Origin: Paenibacillus phocaeensis
Lineage (GTDB): Bacteria; Bacillota; Bacilli; Paenibacillales; Paenibacillaceae
Reading direction: 5' to 3'
DNA: 64,000 bases
NCBI RefSeq assembly: GCF_900021165.1
Contig: NZ_FCOQ01000028.1
Coordinates: 1 to 64,000, forward strand
A program made the translations under genes and the position numbers. This document shows, one piece after another, positions 41,050 through 49,708 of the stretch. Position 1 is the first letter of the stretch, and every line of letters starts with the position of its first letter. Under the pieces are notes generated by a model. That model saw nothing but the letters and a program-made list of their open reading frames with translations. It was not told where the DNA came from and ran no database searches.

Positions 41050-42168
41050 TCACTTTTCTCCTTCATTTTCTTCCGATCCGCCTCTGGTCTCCTCCTCCGC
41101 GACCGGATTCGTCGGCGAGGATCCCGTCTCCGGCATCGCGGCCTGGCCTGCCTGAAGCTGCGCTCTTCGACGCTCCCGCACCTCCCGGTTCTTCCGGCGC
41201 ATGATCCAGATCGGGATGACGATGATCGCAGCAATGACGAGCAGCGGCAGTGCTCCGGAGGCAACCACGACCAGCCACTGGAAGAAGAGGGACAAGACGT
41301 CGATGCTGCCGTTCAGAGCATTTTTCATCCGTCCCAGCAGCGGTGTGTCGCCGCCGGATGCCGCCGTCAGCTTCGACGCATCCGGCTGGTAGACGCGGAT
41401 CTCGATCGTTGAGAAGGACACATTGCTGTCGATGTACCGCATTCTCCCTTTGATCTGCTCGATCTCCGTTTGGATGCGCTCCAGCTCGTTCACGAATTCA
41501 ACCAGCTGTTTGGTTTGAGTCGCGCTCTCGACGAATTTTAAGTACCGTGCTTCCATCGCCTGCTTGACCTTTAAACGGGACTGCAAGTCAACGTACTCCT
41601 CCGAGACGTCTTGACCCTGAATGTTCCGCTGCAACGATTCGGGCTTCAGCCCCTCCAGCCGATCCAGGAAGGAAGAGAAACCGGACGCAGGGACTTTCAA
41701 TACAAAGTTCCCGCCTTGCTCATGCTGCGACTGGTTCTCAGAGAACTCGACGATATACCCGCCCGCCAGCATCACCAGATTGCGAATCTCCGATTGCGCT
41801 TTGGCATAATCCTTCACTTCCATTACGACGTTCGCCCGGTAGATGAGCTTGCTGTTGAGGCCCGAGTCCGTGGCCGCTTGCTGAAATCCCGGCGTGGAGT
41901 TAACCGCCGCACCGCTGCTCCCGCTGTCGCCAGCCGCTTTCAGATCCGGTGCGGCAGGCGCTTCCGCCGTATTCGCTGCGACCTCCGGCTCTGCGGCACC
42001 TCCTCCATCCGTCTTGCTCACGGCGGAGCTGGTTGCCTGGTCTGCGGCTCCGCTCTCGACCAGCGAATCCGAAGCTACGTCATTGCTAGCGCTTCCGCAG
42101 CCGCTGAGCACCAACAGAAGCATTCCGATGAAGCCCCAGACGAGCAGCTTTTTTCCCCTTGTACCCAT
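41050..42168 (-). CDS. DUF4349 lipoprotein
   Basis: The 372-residue protein has a lipoprotein signal (VLSGC, lipid Cys24), a Ser/Ala-rich linker to about residue 105, and then the DUF4349 domain (106-330). In this domain two beta parts flank a long coiled coil (LKVKQAMEARYLKFVESATQ to EQIKGRMRYID). A membrane segment lies near 300-325, followed by a charged cytoplasmic tail. The family is widespread, but its function is unknown. AGGGGGT precedes the ATG. It forms a single-gene unit. Confidence 0.88.
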   Translation of the reverse strand: MGTRGKKLLVWGFIGMLLLVLSGCGSASNDVASDSLVESGAADQATSSAVSKTDGGGAAEPEVAANTAEAPAAPDLKAAGDSGSSGAAVNSTPGFQQAATDSGLNSKLIYRANVVMEVKDYAKAQSEIRNLVMLAGGYIVEFSENQSQHEQGGNFVLKVPASGFSSFLDRLEGLKPESLQRNIQGQDVSEEYVDLQSRLKVKQAMEARYLKFVESATQTKQLVEFVNELERIQTEIEQIKGRMRYIDSNVSFSTIEIRVYQPDASKLTAASGGDTPLLGRMKNALNGSIDVLSLFFQWLVVVASGALPLLVIAAIIVIPIWIMRRKNREVRERRRAQLQAGQAAMPETGSSPTNPVAEEETRGGSEENEGEK

Positions 42169-42310
42169 AGGTATGACCCCCTACTGTTTCAGGTTTCAAG
42201 ACTCTTGCACGATGCCGGCTTTGTCGGTTTGCTCTATATGTTCACGTGCTCAAGTCCTTTCCCCTTCTAAACGCGCCGGAAGTTCGAAAAGTTGCCGGCC
42301 CTGCGAAATA

Positions 42311-42338
42311 AATAAACCGCCCCGAAAGACGGGACGGC
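42311..42338 (-). terminator. terminator of fabF
   Basis: On the minus strand GCCGTCCCG and CGGGGCGG pair around a 4-base loop, followed by TTTATTTATTT. It lies 10 bases after the fabF stop. Confidence 0.8.
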
Positions 42339-42347
42339 CGATGAAGT

Positions 42348-43586
42348 CTACTCCTGAAATTTGCGAAGCACGATTACAGCATTATGACCGCCGAATCCAA
42401 ACGAATTGGACAAGCCGATGGTGAGGTCCGCCCGGCGCGCCTCCTGCGGCACGTAATCCAGATCACATTCCGGGTCGGGGTTCATCAGGTTGATCGTTGG
42501 CGGAATGATGCCTTCTTTCAACGACTGAATCAGGGCGATCGCTTCCGCACCGCCGGCTGCGCCAAACATATGGCCAATCATCGACTTGTTGGCCGTGACC
42601 GGAATGCGGTAGGCATGTTCGCCAAACGCTTTCTTGATCCCCTTTGTCTCCCCGAGGTCGCCAACCTGAGTGCTTGTCGCATGGGCGCTGATCACGTCCA
42701 CCTGCTCCGGCAGAATACCCGCCGCAGCGATCGCCCGCTTCATGGCCTGGTAAGCGCCCAGGCCTTCCGGATGCGATGCGACAACGTGGTACGCATCGGA
42801 GCTGGCGCCGTAACCGATCACCTCGCCGTGGATGCGGGCGCCCCGCCGCAGCGCGTGCGTCAGCGACTCCAGCACAACGATCCCGGCGCCTTCGCCCATC
42901 ACGAAGCCGTCGCGGTCGGCATCAAACGGCCGGCTGGCCTGCTCCGGGGCATCGTTGCGCTTCGACAGCGCCGTCGCATTCCCGAAGCTCGCCAGCGCAA
43001 GCGGATGCACCGCCGCCTCGGTCCCTCCGGCAATCATCACATCGGCTTCGCCGCTGCGGATCAGCCGGAACGCTTCGCCGATCGACGAATTGCCGATCGA
43101 GCAGGCGGTAACCGGCGACAGCGTCTCGCCTAACGCGCCGAAGCGGATGCTGATTTGCGCGGCGGCCATGTTCGAGATCATCATCGGCACCAGACTCGGG
43201 CTGACCCGGTTCGGACCGCGCTCGTCAAGCACTCTCACATTGTCCGCCAGCGTTTCGATCCCGCCGATGCCCGAACCGACATACACGCCAAACCGCTCGC
43301 GATCGATTTGTTCCGGGTTCAGTTCAGCATCCTGCACCGCTTGCTCGGCAGCATACAGCGCATATTGGCAGAAGAGATCCATTTTGCGGGCTTCCTTCCG
43401 CCCGAAAATCGCCTCGCCGTCAAACCCCCGAACCTGTCCCGCGATTTTGGTGCCGAACGCGGTGACGTCAAACCGGTCAATCGGCGAAATCCCGGACCGC
43501 CCCTCGATTAACCCTTGCCAAAATGTATCTACATCATTGCCCAGCGGGGAGATAATCCCCATTCCGGTGATGACAACCCGTTCCAT
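42348..43586 (-). CDS. fabF: beta-ketoacyl-[acyl-carrier-protein] synthase II
   Basis: This cytoplasmic condensing enzyme of type II fatty acid synthesis extends acyl-ACP with malonyl-ACP. The 412-residue product has the catalytic triad Cys162 (PVTACSIGNSSIG), His302 (ISAHATSTQVGD) and His339 (NKSMIGHMFGAAGG). The Cys motif usually reads TACATGNNAIG, so SIGNSSIG is a slight variant. ATG 43586 has AAAGGAGG upstream. It stands alone, not in a fab cluster, so it may be an additional paralogue. Its promoter shares the -35 box with a divergent MmyB-type regulator. Confidence 0.93.
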   Translation of the reverse strand: MERVVITGMGIISPLGNDVDTFWQGLIEGRSGISPIDRFDVTAFGTKIAGQVRGFDGEAIFGRKEARKMDLFCQYALYAAEQAVQDAELNPEQIDRERFGVYVGSGIGGIETLADNVRVLDERGPNRVSPSLVPMMISNMAAAQISIRFGALGETLSPVTACSIGNSSIGEAFRLIRSGEADVMIAGGTEAAVHPLALASFGNATALSKRNDAPEQASRPFDADRDGFVMGEGAGIVVLESLTHALRRGARIHGEVIGYGASSDAYHVVASHPEGLGAYQAMKRAIAAAGILPEQVDVISAHATSTQVGDLGETKGIKKAFGEHAYRIPVTANKSMIGHMFGAAGGAEAIALIQSLKEGIIPPTINLMNPDPECDLDYVPQEARRADLTIGLSNSFGFGGHNAVIVLRKFQE

Positions 43587-43677
43587 AAGCATCCTCCTTT
43601 AATTGTCACAACCGCTTGTAGCGCAGCGTGTGCGGCGTATGACGCCCTGCAAGCTGCAAGTCTTCTCGTTGTTATCT

Positions 43678-43705
43678 ATTGTAGCCTTAAAGTATCCTAT
43701 TACAA
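43678..43705 (-). promoter_or_regulatory. fabF promoter
   Basis: On the minus strand TTGTAA (43705-43700) and TACAAT (43683-43678) are 16 bases apart. The -35 hexamer is the exact complement of the -35 of the divergent mmyB-like promoter. Confidence 0.55.
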
Positions 43706-43728
43706 GTTTTTAGTTATCCTAGTATAAT
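43700..43728 (+). promoter_or_regulatory. promoter of the MmyB-type regulator
   Basis: TTACAA at 43700-43705 and a perfect TATAAT at 43723-43728 are 17 bases apart. A palindrome-like GTATAATTGATAATAC (43722-43737) covers the -10 and may be an operator. Confidence 0.65.
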
Positions 43729-43771
43729 TGATAATACACTACTGCTATAACCCAGAGGAGGACATCGGCTG

Positions 43772-44620
43772 ATGCGTACAGAACCGAGATTGGAAGCCTT
43801 ATCCGAATTTCTGAAAACCCAGCGCGCCAAGCTGCATCCCCACACCGTCGGCTTGCCAGCAGGCGCGCGCCGGCGCACGCCCGGCCTGCGCCGCGAGGAA
43901 GTCGCTCAGCTCGCCGGGGTGAGTACGACGTGGTATACGTGGCTGGAACAAGGCCGGGATATTAAGGTATCCCCTTCCGTTCTGGATGCGATTGCCGCAG
44001 CGCTGCGACTGAATGCCGATGAGCGCAAGTACCTGTTTGATCTGGCCTCTGACAGCGGGTTCCATCCCGATTGGGTGGAAGAGAAGGAGCCGGTGATCAC
44101 CCCCTCCCTCCATAAAATTTTGCAGGAACTGAAATATTGTCCGACGATTATCTCCGATCGCCACTGCCACATCGTGGGGTGGAATCCCGCTGCGGCTCAC
44201 GTGTTTGTCGATTTCGAGCAAATTCCGGAAGAGGAGCGCAATCTGATCTCTCTCCCGTTCGCCAAGAAAGAGCTGCGCAGCCTGGCCGTCAACTGGCCTC
44301 ATTTCGTAAAGGGGTTCCTGGCCATCTTCCGCGCTTATTACGGGCAATACGTTGCCGATCCCTGGTATTCCCAGTTTATCGAGAGGATGTCGCAGCGTTA
44401 TCCGGATTTTCAGGAATTATGGACTCAGAGTGAAGTCAGTGCTGCTCCGGAAGTGATGATTGAATTCCGCCATGCCAAAGCCGGCAAAATGTTATTTAAC
44501 TTAACCTCGCTTCAGGTCCAAGGGGATGCTGAACTGCGCTGCAGCATTTATACCCCCATTGAAGGCACGGCAACCGAATCCAAGCTCAAGAAGTTGTTGG
44601 AGGGAACTTTCAAGGAATAG
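43772..44620 (+). CDS. XRE-family regulator with MmyB-like ligand-binding domain
   Basis: The 282-residue protein has an N-terminal helix-turn-helix (RRTPGLRREEVAQLAGVSTTWYTWLEQGRDI, shown in part, about residues 30-65) and a PAS-like MmyB domain (105-275) with the ISDRHCHIVGWNPAAAHVF start. A structure of a related protein contained a fatty acid in this domain, so a lipid ligand is plausible. The gene diverges from fabF and their promoters overlap, which suggests it controls fabF in response to acyl chains. AGAGGAGGA lies upstream of the ATG. Confidence 0.9.
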   Translation: MRTEPRLEALSEFLKTQRAKLHPHTVGLPAGARRRTPGLRREEVAQLAGVSTTWYTWLEQGRDIKVSPSVLDAIAAALRLNADERKYLFDLASDSGFHPDWVEEKEPVITPSLHKILQELKYCPTIISDRHCHIVGWNPAAAHVFVDFEQIPEEERNLISLPFAKKELRSLAVNWPHFVKGFLAIFRAYYGQYVADPWYSQFIERMSQRYPDFQELWTQSEVSAAPEVMIEFRHAKAGKMLFNLTSLQVQGDAELRCSIYTPIEGTATESKLKKLLEGTFKE

Positions 44621-44622
44621 TA

Positions 44623-44651
44623 TTGACAAACCGCGGGGAAATTCGTATTGT
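44623..44651 (+). promoter_or_regulatory. promoter of the siderophore-binding protein gene
   Basis: A perfect TTGACA at 44623-44628 and TATTGT at 44646-44651 are 17 bases apart. The promoter starts 3 bases after the stop of the MmyB-type gene. Confidence 0.75.
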
Positions 44652-44666
44652 GATTCTTAGTGATAC

Positions 44667-44681
44667 TGAGAATCATTATCA
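44667..44681 (+). promoter_or_regulatory. Fur box
   Basis: TGAGAATCATTATCA matches 14 of 15 bases of the TGATAATNATTATCA 7-1-7 Fur consensus. It covers about +9 to +23 of the promoter at 44623-44651, so Fur with iron should repress the gene. Confidence 0.85.
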
Positions 44682-44709
44682 TATAATTCGGTGACAAGGA
44701 GAATCCCGT

Positions 44710-45708
44710 ATGAAGAAGTTGTTTATTCCCCTTATTCTAGCTTTCGCCGTCCTCACCGGCGCCTGCGGCAATGAAGCCGCACAGCAGGATCCTGCAGCAA
44801 CCTCTCAGAATAACGCGGCGGCTGCAAACAACGCGGCAGAGGAAACGGCAAAGGCGACGAGCGGAAACGACTCGGCGGTGACCGAGACGGCTTCCGGTAC
44901 GGTTACCTATCAATCGGAGAACGGTCCGATTGAAATTCCTGCCAATCCGAAGCGAATCGTGGCTCTGACGAATGCTCCAAACATCGTGGCCTTGGGCGGA
45001 TCGCTGGTCGGTGTGGACACCTGGACGATGGATAACCCGCTCTTCACCGACAAATTAAAGGATGTCGCTATCGTGTCCGAAGAGAATCCGGAGAAGATCT
45101 TCGCCCTGGAACCCGACCTCATCATTGCCGGTTCGCATATGAAGAATCTCGACAAGCTGAGCGAAATCGCACCGACGATCATTTATACCTGGGGTAAGCT
45201 GGACTATTTGGCGCAGCAGGTGGAGATCGGGAAGGTATTGAACAAGGAAGCGGAAGCCAAAGCCTGGGTCGAGGATTTCACAGCCCGCGCCAAAGCCGTA
45301 GGCGAAGAGATCAAAGCCAAGATCGGCAAGGACGCCACTGTCTCCGTGTTCGAATATGATGCGAAGAACTTTTACGTATTCGGAAACAACTGGGCTCGCG
45401 GTACGGAGCTGTTGTATCAGATGATGGAGCTCAACATGCCGGAACAAGCGAAGAAGGATGCCTTGGGGCCCGGCTACTACACGTTATCGAACGAGATCAT
45501 ACCCGAGTATGCCGGAGACTATATCGTTCTGAGCCAGAACAAAGAAGCCCACAACGAATTTTTGCAATCCAATACGTGGAAGAATATCCCGGCCGTGAAG
45601 AACGGCCATGTGATCGAGATCGACACCGCCGCCTCGACGTACAGCGATCCGGTCACGCTGGAATATTTGCTGAAGATCTTTAAGGACGGATTTCTCTCGT
45701 TGCCCTAA
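44710..45708 (+). CDS. iron-siderophore ABC transporter substrate-binding lipoprotein
   Basis: The 332-residue lipoprotein (LTGAC, lipid Cys19) has an Ala/Asn-rich linker to about residue 62 and then a FhuD/FecB-type two-lobed binding domain. Typical parts are IEIPANPKRIVALTNAPNIV, EKIFALEPDLIIAG and the end HVIEIDTAASTYSDPVTLEYLL. It delivers a ferric siderophore to an ABC importer. No permease or ATPase gene is present here, so it must use a transporter encoded elsewhere. The Fur box confirms iron control. CAAGGAGAA lies upstream of the ATG. Confidence 0.93.
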   Translation: MKKLFIPLILAFAVLTGACGNEAAQQDPAATSQNNAAAANNAAEETAKATSGNDSAVTETASGTVTYQSENGPIEIPANPKRIVALTNAPNIVALGGSLVGVDTWTMDNPLFTDKLKDVAIVSEENPEKIFALEPDLIIAGSHMKNLDKLSEIAPTIIYTWGKLDYLAQQVEIGKVLNKEAEAKAWVEDFTARAKAVGEEIKAKIGKDATVSVFEYDAKNFYVFGNNWARGTELLYQMMELNMPEQAKKDALGPGYYTLSNEIIPEYAGDYIVLSQNKEAHNEFLQSNTWKNIPAVKNGHVIEIDTAASTYSDPVTLEYLLKIFKDGFLSLP

Positions 45709-45719
45709 GGAAAATATGA

Positions 45720-45775
45720 AAAAAGAAGGGGTGGGCCCCTCACTTCCGAACGGAAGGGCTCATCCCTCTTTTCAT
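45720..45775 (+). terminator. bidirectional terminator
   Basis: GAAGGGGTGGGCCC pairs imperfectly with GGGCTCATCCCTCTTTTC around an inner CTTCCGTTCGGAAG-like hairpin. It lies between the convergent binding-protein and GH3 genes. Confidence 0.75.
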
Positions 45776-48577
45776 TTATGAAATCAACTCGATCCAGCCG
45801 ATTTCCAGCCCCGGCTTGATATAGTCAAACTTCAGCTCATAATCGCCTTCTGTAAGCTCAATGCGCAGTTGCTTCTGAGTGACCCACTTGCCGAAGGTGC
45901 CGTTCGTCTGCACGGTGGTAAGCAGTTCACCGTTCAGCAGCAGATTGCAAGCCGATTGCGACAGGTTCATCGCTTCGTAGCGAATATGCGCTACGACGGT
46001 GTAGACCCCGGCTTCCTGAACGTTTACGATCGCGGACTGTGCATTTGCCGAGATCTTCGCGCTTTGCGAACGGGACAACGCATATACCTCGGCTCCATCT
46101 TCGGCAGCCCGCAGGCGGTCTTGAACGGCCCGAATCAAGCGGACTTCGTCTGCCGGTTTGGGTTCCCGTGCGAACACCGGCGCGTTCATCAAGAAGCGGC
46201 AAATATTCATCGCGCACCGCTGCAATTCACCGACCGTCAGTGTACCGTTAGCCAGGGCTTCCAGCGTATTATCCCCCAGCGAGTTGATTTCCGCGCCGTT
46301 GTTGTTGACGACCATATACAAATCGTTTTGGGCCCGAACCATAAAGGAAGTGTTCTTCGCATCGGCGGGTCCCCCCTCCGCGCAATCGTTCATGACGGCC
46401 CACCAGTCCGTCATGACGATGCCCTCATATCCCCATTCGTTGCGGAGAATGGTCGTGTTGAGGTCATAATTGGAAGCCGCCCAATGACCGTTGACCGGGT
46501 TATACGAGGTCATGATCGAGGTCGCTTCCCCTTCCTTCACCGTCATTTCGAAACCTTTCAGGTAAATCTCGCGCAATGCCCGTTCCGAGACGACGGCGTC
46601 CACTTTTGAACGCGCCTGCTCCTGATTATTGCCGGCAAAATGCTTCACGGTTGCGGAGGAACCGCCTTTCTTAATCCCCCGCGTCATGGCCGATGCGAAG
46701 CAGCCGGTCAAATAAGGATCCTCCGAAAAATACTCGAAATTCCGCCCATTAAGCGGATGCCGATGAATGTTAATCCCCGGGCCGAGCAGCGTGTCGATTT
46801 CATTTTGCAGCAGCTCTTGCCCCTCCAGGACATATAACGACTCAACGAGATCGACGTCCCAACTGGAAGCAAGCAGCGTACCGATCGGCAGTTGGGTGGC
46901 CTTCAAGCCGCTGTCCATCCGAATGCCGGAAGGTCCGTCAGCGGCGCTGGCAACCGGAATTCCATACTCCAGCAAGTTGTCTCCGACCCCGCCGAAAGCG
47001 GAAGCCGTTCCCGGCGTAACCTTTGGGCTGCTCATGCCCTCTCCGCGTACGATCGTGGCCAGATCCGCATCGCTCAACTGGGCGACGAACTCCTCCAAGG
47101 TCGCTTTGCCGGCTTGAACATCCTTCAGCACGATGCCGCGATTCCCCGTTTGCGGATACGCTTTCGGCAACCGGCTCTCGATCCGCTCTTTCAGCGAAAT
47201 CGTTCGCCGCGGCACCTCCTCGCGGACAACTTCATACGTCCCGTCCGGCTTCCGGCTTCCCGGCTTCATCCGGGAGAAGCGTTCCACCGGAGCCGCGGCT
47301 TCCTCCAGCCGTTCCACCACCAGCAGTTCGGCAAGGCGGAAGGCGGCTTTCCCCTCCGCGGCAACCCGCTCTGCGTTCCGAATGCTGTTGCCGACGTAAA
47401 GCTCGTAATCCCCGGCTTCCAACACATAACAGGATTTATTCCCCGTAAAGCCGCCATCATCATACGACGCCATCCGACGCACCGGTAATTGCAGCGTCAG
47501 CACCTCGGTTTCCCCGGGCGGGAGCAGCTTGGTTTTCGCGAAAGCTCCGAGTGCCCGGGCCGGTTTGCCCAATTGACCTTGCGGCGCTTCATAATAAAGT
47601 TGGATGACTTCTTTCCCGGCAAAATCGGCCCCGGTATTCGTCACCGCCACTTTAACCTCAAGCCGGGCATCTACGCCGGCACCCTCGAGTTTCACATCCT
47701 CCACCGTCCACGCAAAGGAGGTATAGGACAGGCCATATCCGAACGGGAATTGGACCTTATCCGGACAGAAGGTTTCGAAATACCGATAGCCCACATAAAT
47801 ATCTTCCTCATAGAAGTTCCGCACCTCGCTGCCGAAGTTGGCTGTGGATGGGTAATCTTCGATGTGATAAGCGATCGTATCCGGCAGTTTCCCACTGGGC
47901 GTAACCTCCCCTGACAGCAGATCAGCAACCGCATGGCCGCCGATCATTCCGCCTTGCCACACGAACAGGACGGCCTGAATATGGCCTTGATGTACCGGGT
48001 CGTTGACCCAGCTCATGTCAATGACATTCGCGACGTTCATGAGGACGGCAACCTGCTCGAAATGACGGGTGACCGTCTCCAGATTCTGCCGTTCCTGCTC
48101 CGTTAACCGATAACTCCCTTCTGTATCGGCATTATCCTTGTCTTCGCCGGCAGTCCGGCCGATGATCACTACCGCTTTGCCCGATGCTTGCTTGGCTTCC
48201 GCCACGAGCTCATCCGTGAGCGGCATCTCCTTCTGGCACCATGGCTCGGCAGCCCAACCGCCGCCGCCATTATCGAACGGGTTCTCCGCGATCCATTGTT
48301 CGTAGTGCCCCGCCAACTGCTCGTTGACCCGGATGCGGGAATTTGCCCGCAGCCCGTCCAAAATGCTGACGGTATAAGGGACGTTTACGGCTCCGCCAGA
48401 TCCCGTCCCACTTCGGTACGTATCGATTTGGCATCTTCCGAAAACGGATACAACTTCATGTTCCCGAATCGGAAGCATCGCGTTTTCATTCTTCAGCAAG
48501 ACGCCGCCTTCGGCTGCCGCGATTCTGCTGTACTCGGCGAACCCTTCCAGGGGAACGCCCAACTTCGATTTGCTCAT
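45776..48577 (-). CDS. GH3 beta-glycosidase with permuted domain order
   Basis: The 933-residue enzyme has its GH3 domains in swapped order. The (alpha/beta)6 sandwich that is usually C-terminal comes first (about residues 10-290), then a fibronectin III-like domain (about 300-400), then the TIM-barrel domain with the nucleophile Asp724 in GIVMTDWWAVMND. The KHFAGNNQEQAR segment is typical of the barrel. The last 90 residues look like a beta-sandwich carbohydrate-binding domain. A few ruminal beta-glucosidases share this permutation. No signal peptide is present, so it works on imported oligosaccharides. AGGAGAG precedes the ATG. Confidence 0.92.
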   Translation of the reverse strand: MSKSKLGVPLEGFAEYSRIAAAEGGVLLKNENAMLPIREHEVVSVFGRCQIDTYRSGTGSGGAVNVPYTVSILDGLRANSRIRVNEQLAGHYEQWIAENPFDNGGGGWAAEPWCQKEMPLTDELVAEAKQASGKAVVIIGRTAGEDKDNADTEGSYRLTEQERQNLETVTRHFEQVAVLMNVANVIDMSWVNDPVHQGHIQAVLFVWQGGMIGGHAVADLLSGEVTPSGKLPDTIAYHIEDYPSTANFGSEVRNFYEEDIYVGYRYFETFCPDKVQFPFGYGLSYTSFAWTVEDVKLEGAGVDARLEVKVAVTNTGADFAGKEVIQLYYEAPQGQLGKPARALGAFAKTKLLPPGETEVLTLQLPVRRMASYDDGGFTGNKSCYVLEAGDYELYVGNSIRNAERVAAEGKAAFRLAELLVVERLEEAAAPVERFSRMKPGSRKPDGTYEVVREEVPRRTISLKERIESRLPKAYPQTGNRGIVLKDVQAGKATLEEFVAQLSDADLATIVRGEGMSSPKVTPGTASAFGGVGDNLLEYGIPVASAADGPSGIRMDSGLKATQLPIGTLLASSWDVDLVESLYVLEGQELLQNEIDTLLGPGINIHRHPLNGRNFEYFSEDPYLTGCFASAMTRGIKKGGSSATVKHFAGNNQEQARSKVDAVVSERALREIYLKGFEMTVKEGEATSIMTSYNPVNGHWAASNYDLNTTILRNEWGYEGIVMTDWWAVMNDCAEGGPADAKNTSFMVRAQNDLYMVVNNNGAEINSLGDNTLEALANGTLTVGELQRCAMNICRFLMNAPVFAREPKPADEVRLIRAVQDRLRAAEDGAEVYALSRSQSAKISANAQSAIVNVQEAGVYTVVAHIRYEAMNLSQSACNLLLNGELLTTVQTNGTFGKWVTQKQLRIELTEGDYELKFDYIKPGLEIGWIELIS

Positions 48578-48700
48578 CTCTCTACTCTCTCCTATCGTTA
48601 GCGGATCCCGAGAGGGGATCTCTCATCAGTAGTCCTAGCTTTAACTATATCAAAACCTGCGCAAGGTTGGATAGATTTACCTGAAAATCGCGCAAGTGTC

Positions 48701-49015
48701 TCAAGCAAACACCCTGGCGTAAATGATTAAGCCGAGGTAAGGAATGACCCAGAGCAAGGGCAGCAAATTCCACCAAACCGCATGTTTGTAATGGCCTTTC
48801 GCGAAGTAGGTCCAGCCCAAGATCAAGGCAAGCAGCAGCGCCCCGGGATAAGCCTGGAGATAGGTGAACAACACTCGCAATCCCTGGTTTACACCGGCAG
48901 AATCATGAAATAGATACGAGCTAATCCCGAGCACCACCAGCCACGCGACAGAGAACAGCAAATACACGAGCTGCGACAGGATCAGGAATAGTAAAGTTTT
49001 GGATTTAGGGGACAT
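48701..49015 (-). CDS. small membrane protein of unknown function
   Basis: The 104-residue protein has three hydrophobic segments (about residues 8-33, 55-70 and 80-102) with short charged loops. I recognise no family. A weak site, AAGGCAGG, precedes the ATG. The gene lies 36 bases after the Nudix gene on the same strand, so the two may be cotranscribed. Confidence 0.65.
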   Translation of the reverse strand: MSPKSKTLLFLILSQLVYLLFSVAWLVVLGISSYLFHDSAGVNQGLRVLFTYLQAYPGALLLALILGWTYFAKGHYKHAVWWNLLPLLWVIPYLGLIIYARVFA

Positions 49016-49051
49016 GGAATGACCTGCCTTCCTTCGTCGGGATCAACGCGC

Positions 49052-49678
49052 CTAATCAAGCCATACTTCGCTTCCGTGGCGCAAGTCGAACAAGCGGTCA
49101 ATCTGCTTCGCCGTATTTCTTTCCACGGACAATGGCGGTAATTCGTTCCGCCCGAAAAATCCGACCTCCAGCGTCTCCATTCCGGCTTCCGCCGTCCCTC
49201 CCGCAATCTCGCACAAAATAAACATTTTGTAAATATGATAGGCTTCGGGAGGATGCTCGTGGAATTTCTTGTCCAGCACGGCCAATAACCGCACGGGGAC
49301 GACGAGGAGACCGGCTTCTTCCTTCACTTCTTTGGCAACGACTTCTTTCGGCGACAGACCGATGTCTGCCCAGCCTCCGGGAAGTGCCCAAGCTCCGTCA
49401 ATACGTTCCCTGACAAGCAAGATCCGATCCTCCTGAAAGACCGCACCGCGAACATCCACCTTCGGGGTGGCATACCCGCTGTCTCCGGCAAACAGAGACC
49501 TCACTTTCTCCGTCTCTACCTCCGTGTAACGGGCCACAATGTCCACACTGAGCTCGCGGAGCATCTCAAAACGCTCGAGGTCATACATATCCTTGGAATA
49601 GGCCAGGCCCGCCTGACTAATCGCCTGAATTTGCTTCGCCCATTCCAGCCATAACTGCTGCGGAATCGAGTCCGACAT
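49052..49678 (-). CDS. Nudix hydrolase with N-terminal helical domain
   Basis: The 208-residue protein has an N-terminal helical domain of about 65 residues (LERFEMLRELSVDIVARYTE), typical of one Nudix subgroup, and a catalytic domain with the Nudix box GWADIGLSPKEVVAKEVKEEAG. The box keeps the metal-binding EVKEE, but its first Glu is Leu and its Arg is Lys. It likely hydrolyses a nucleoside diphosphate linked to another group; the substrate is unknown. AAGGCGG lies before the ATG. Confidence 0.88.
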   Translation of the reverse strand: MSDSIPQQLWLEWAKQIQAISQAGLAYSKDMYDLERFEMLRELSVDIVARYTEVETEKVRSLFAGDSGYATPKVDVRGAVFQEDRILLVRERIDGAWALPGGWADIGLSPKEVVAKEVKEEAGLLVVPVRLLAVLDKKFHEHPPEAYHIYKMFILCEIAGGTAEAGMETLEVGFFGRNELPPLSVERNTAKQIDRLFDLRHGSEVWLD

Positions 49679-49708
49679 CCTATCGCCGCCTTTTCGGGAA
49701 AAAGTAAA

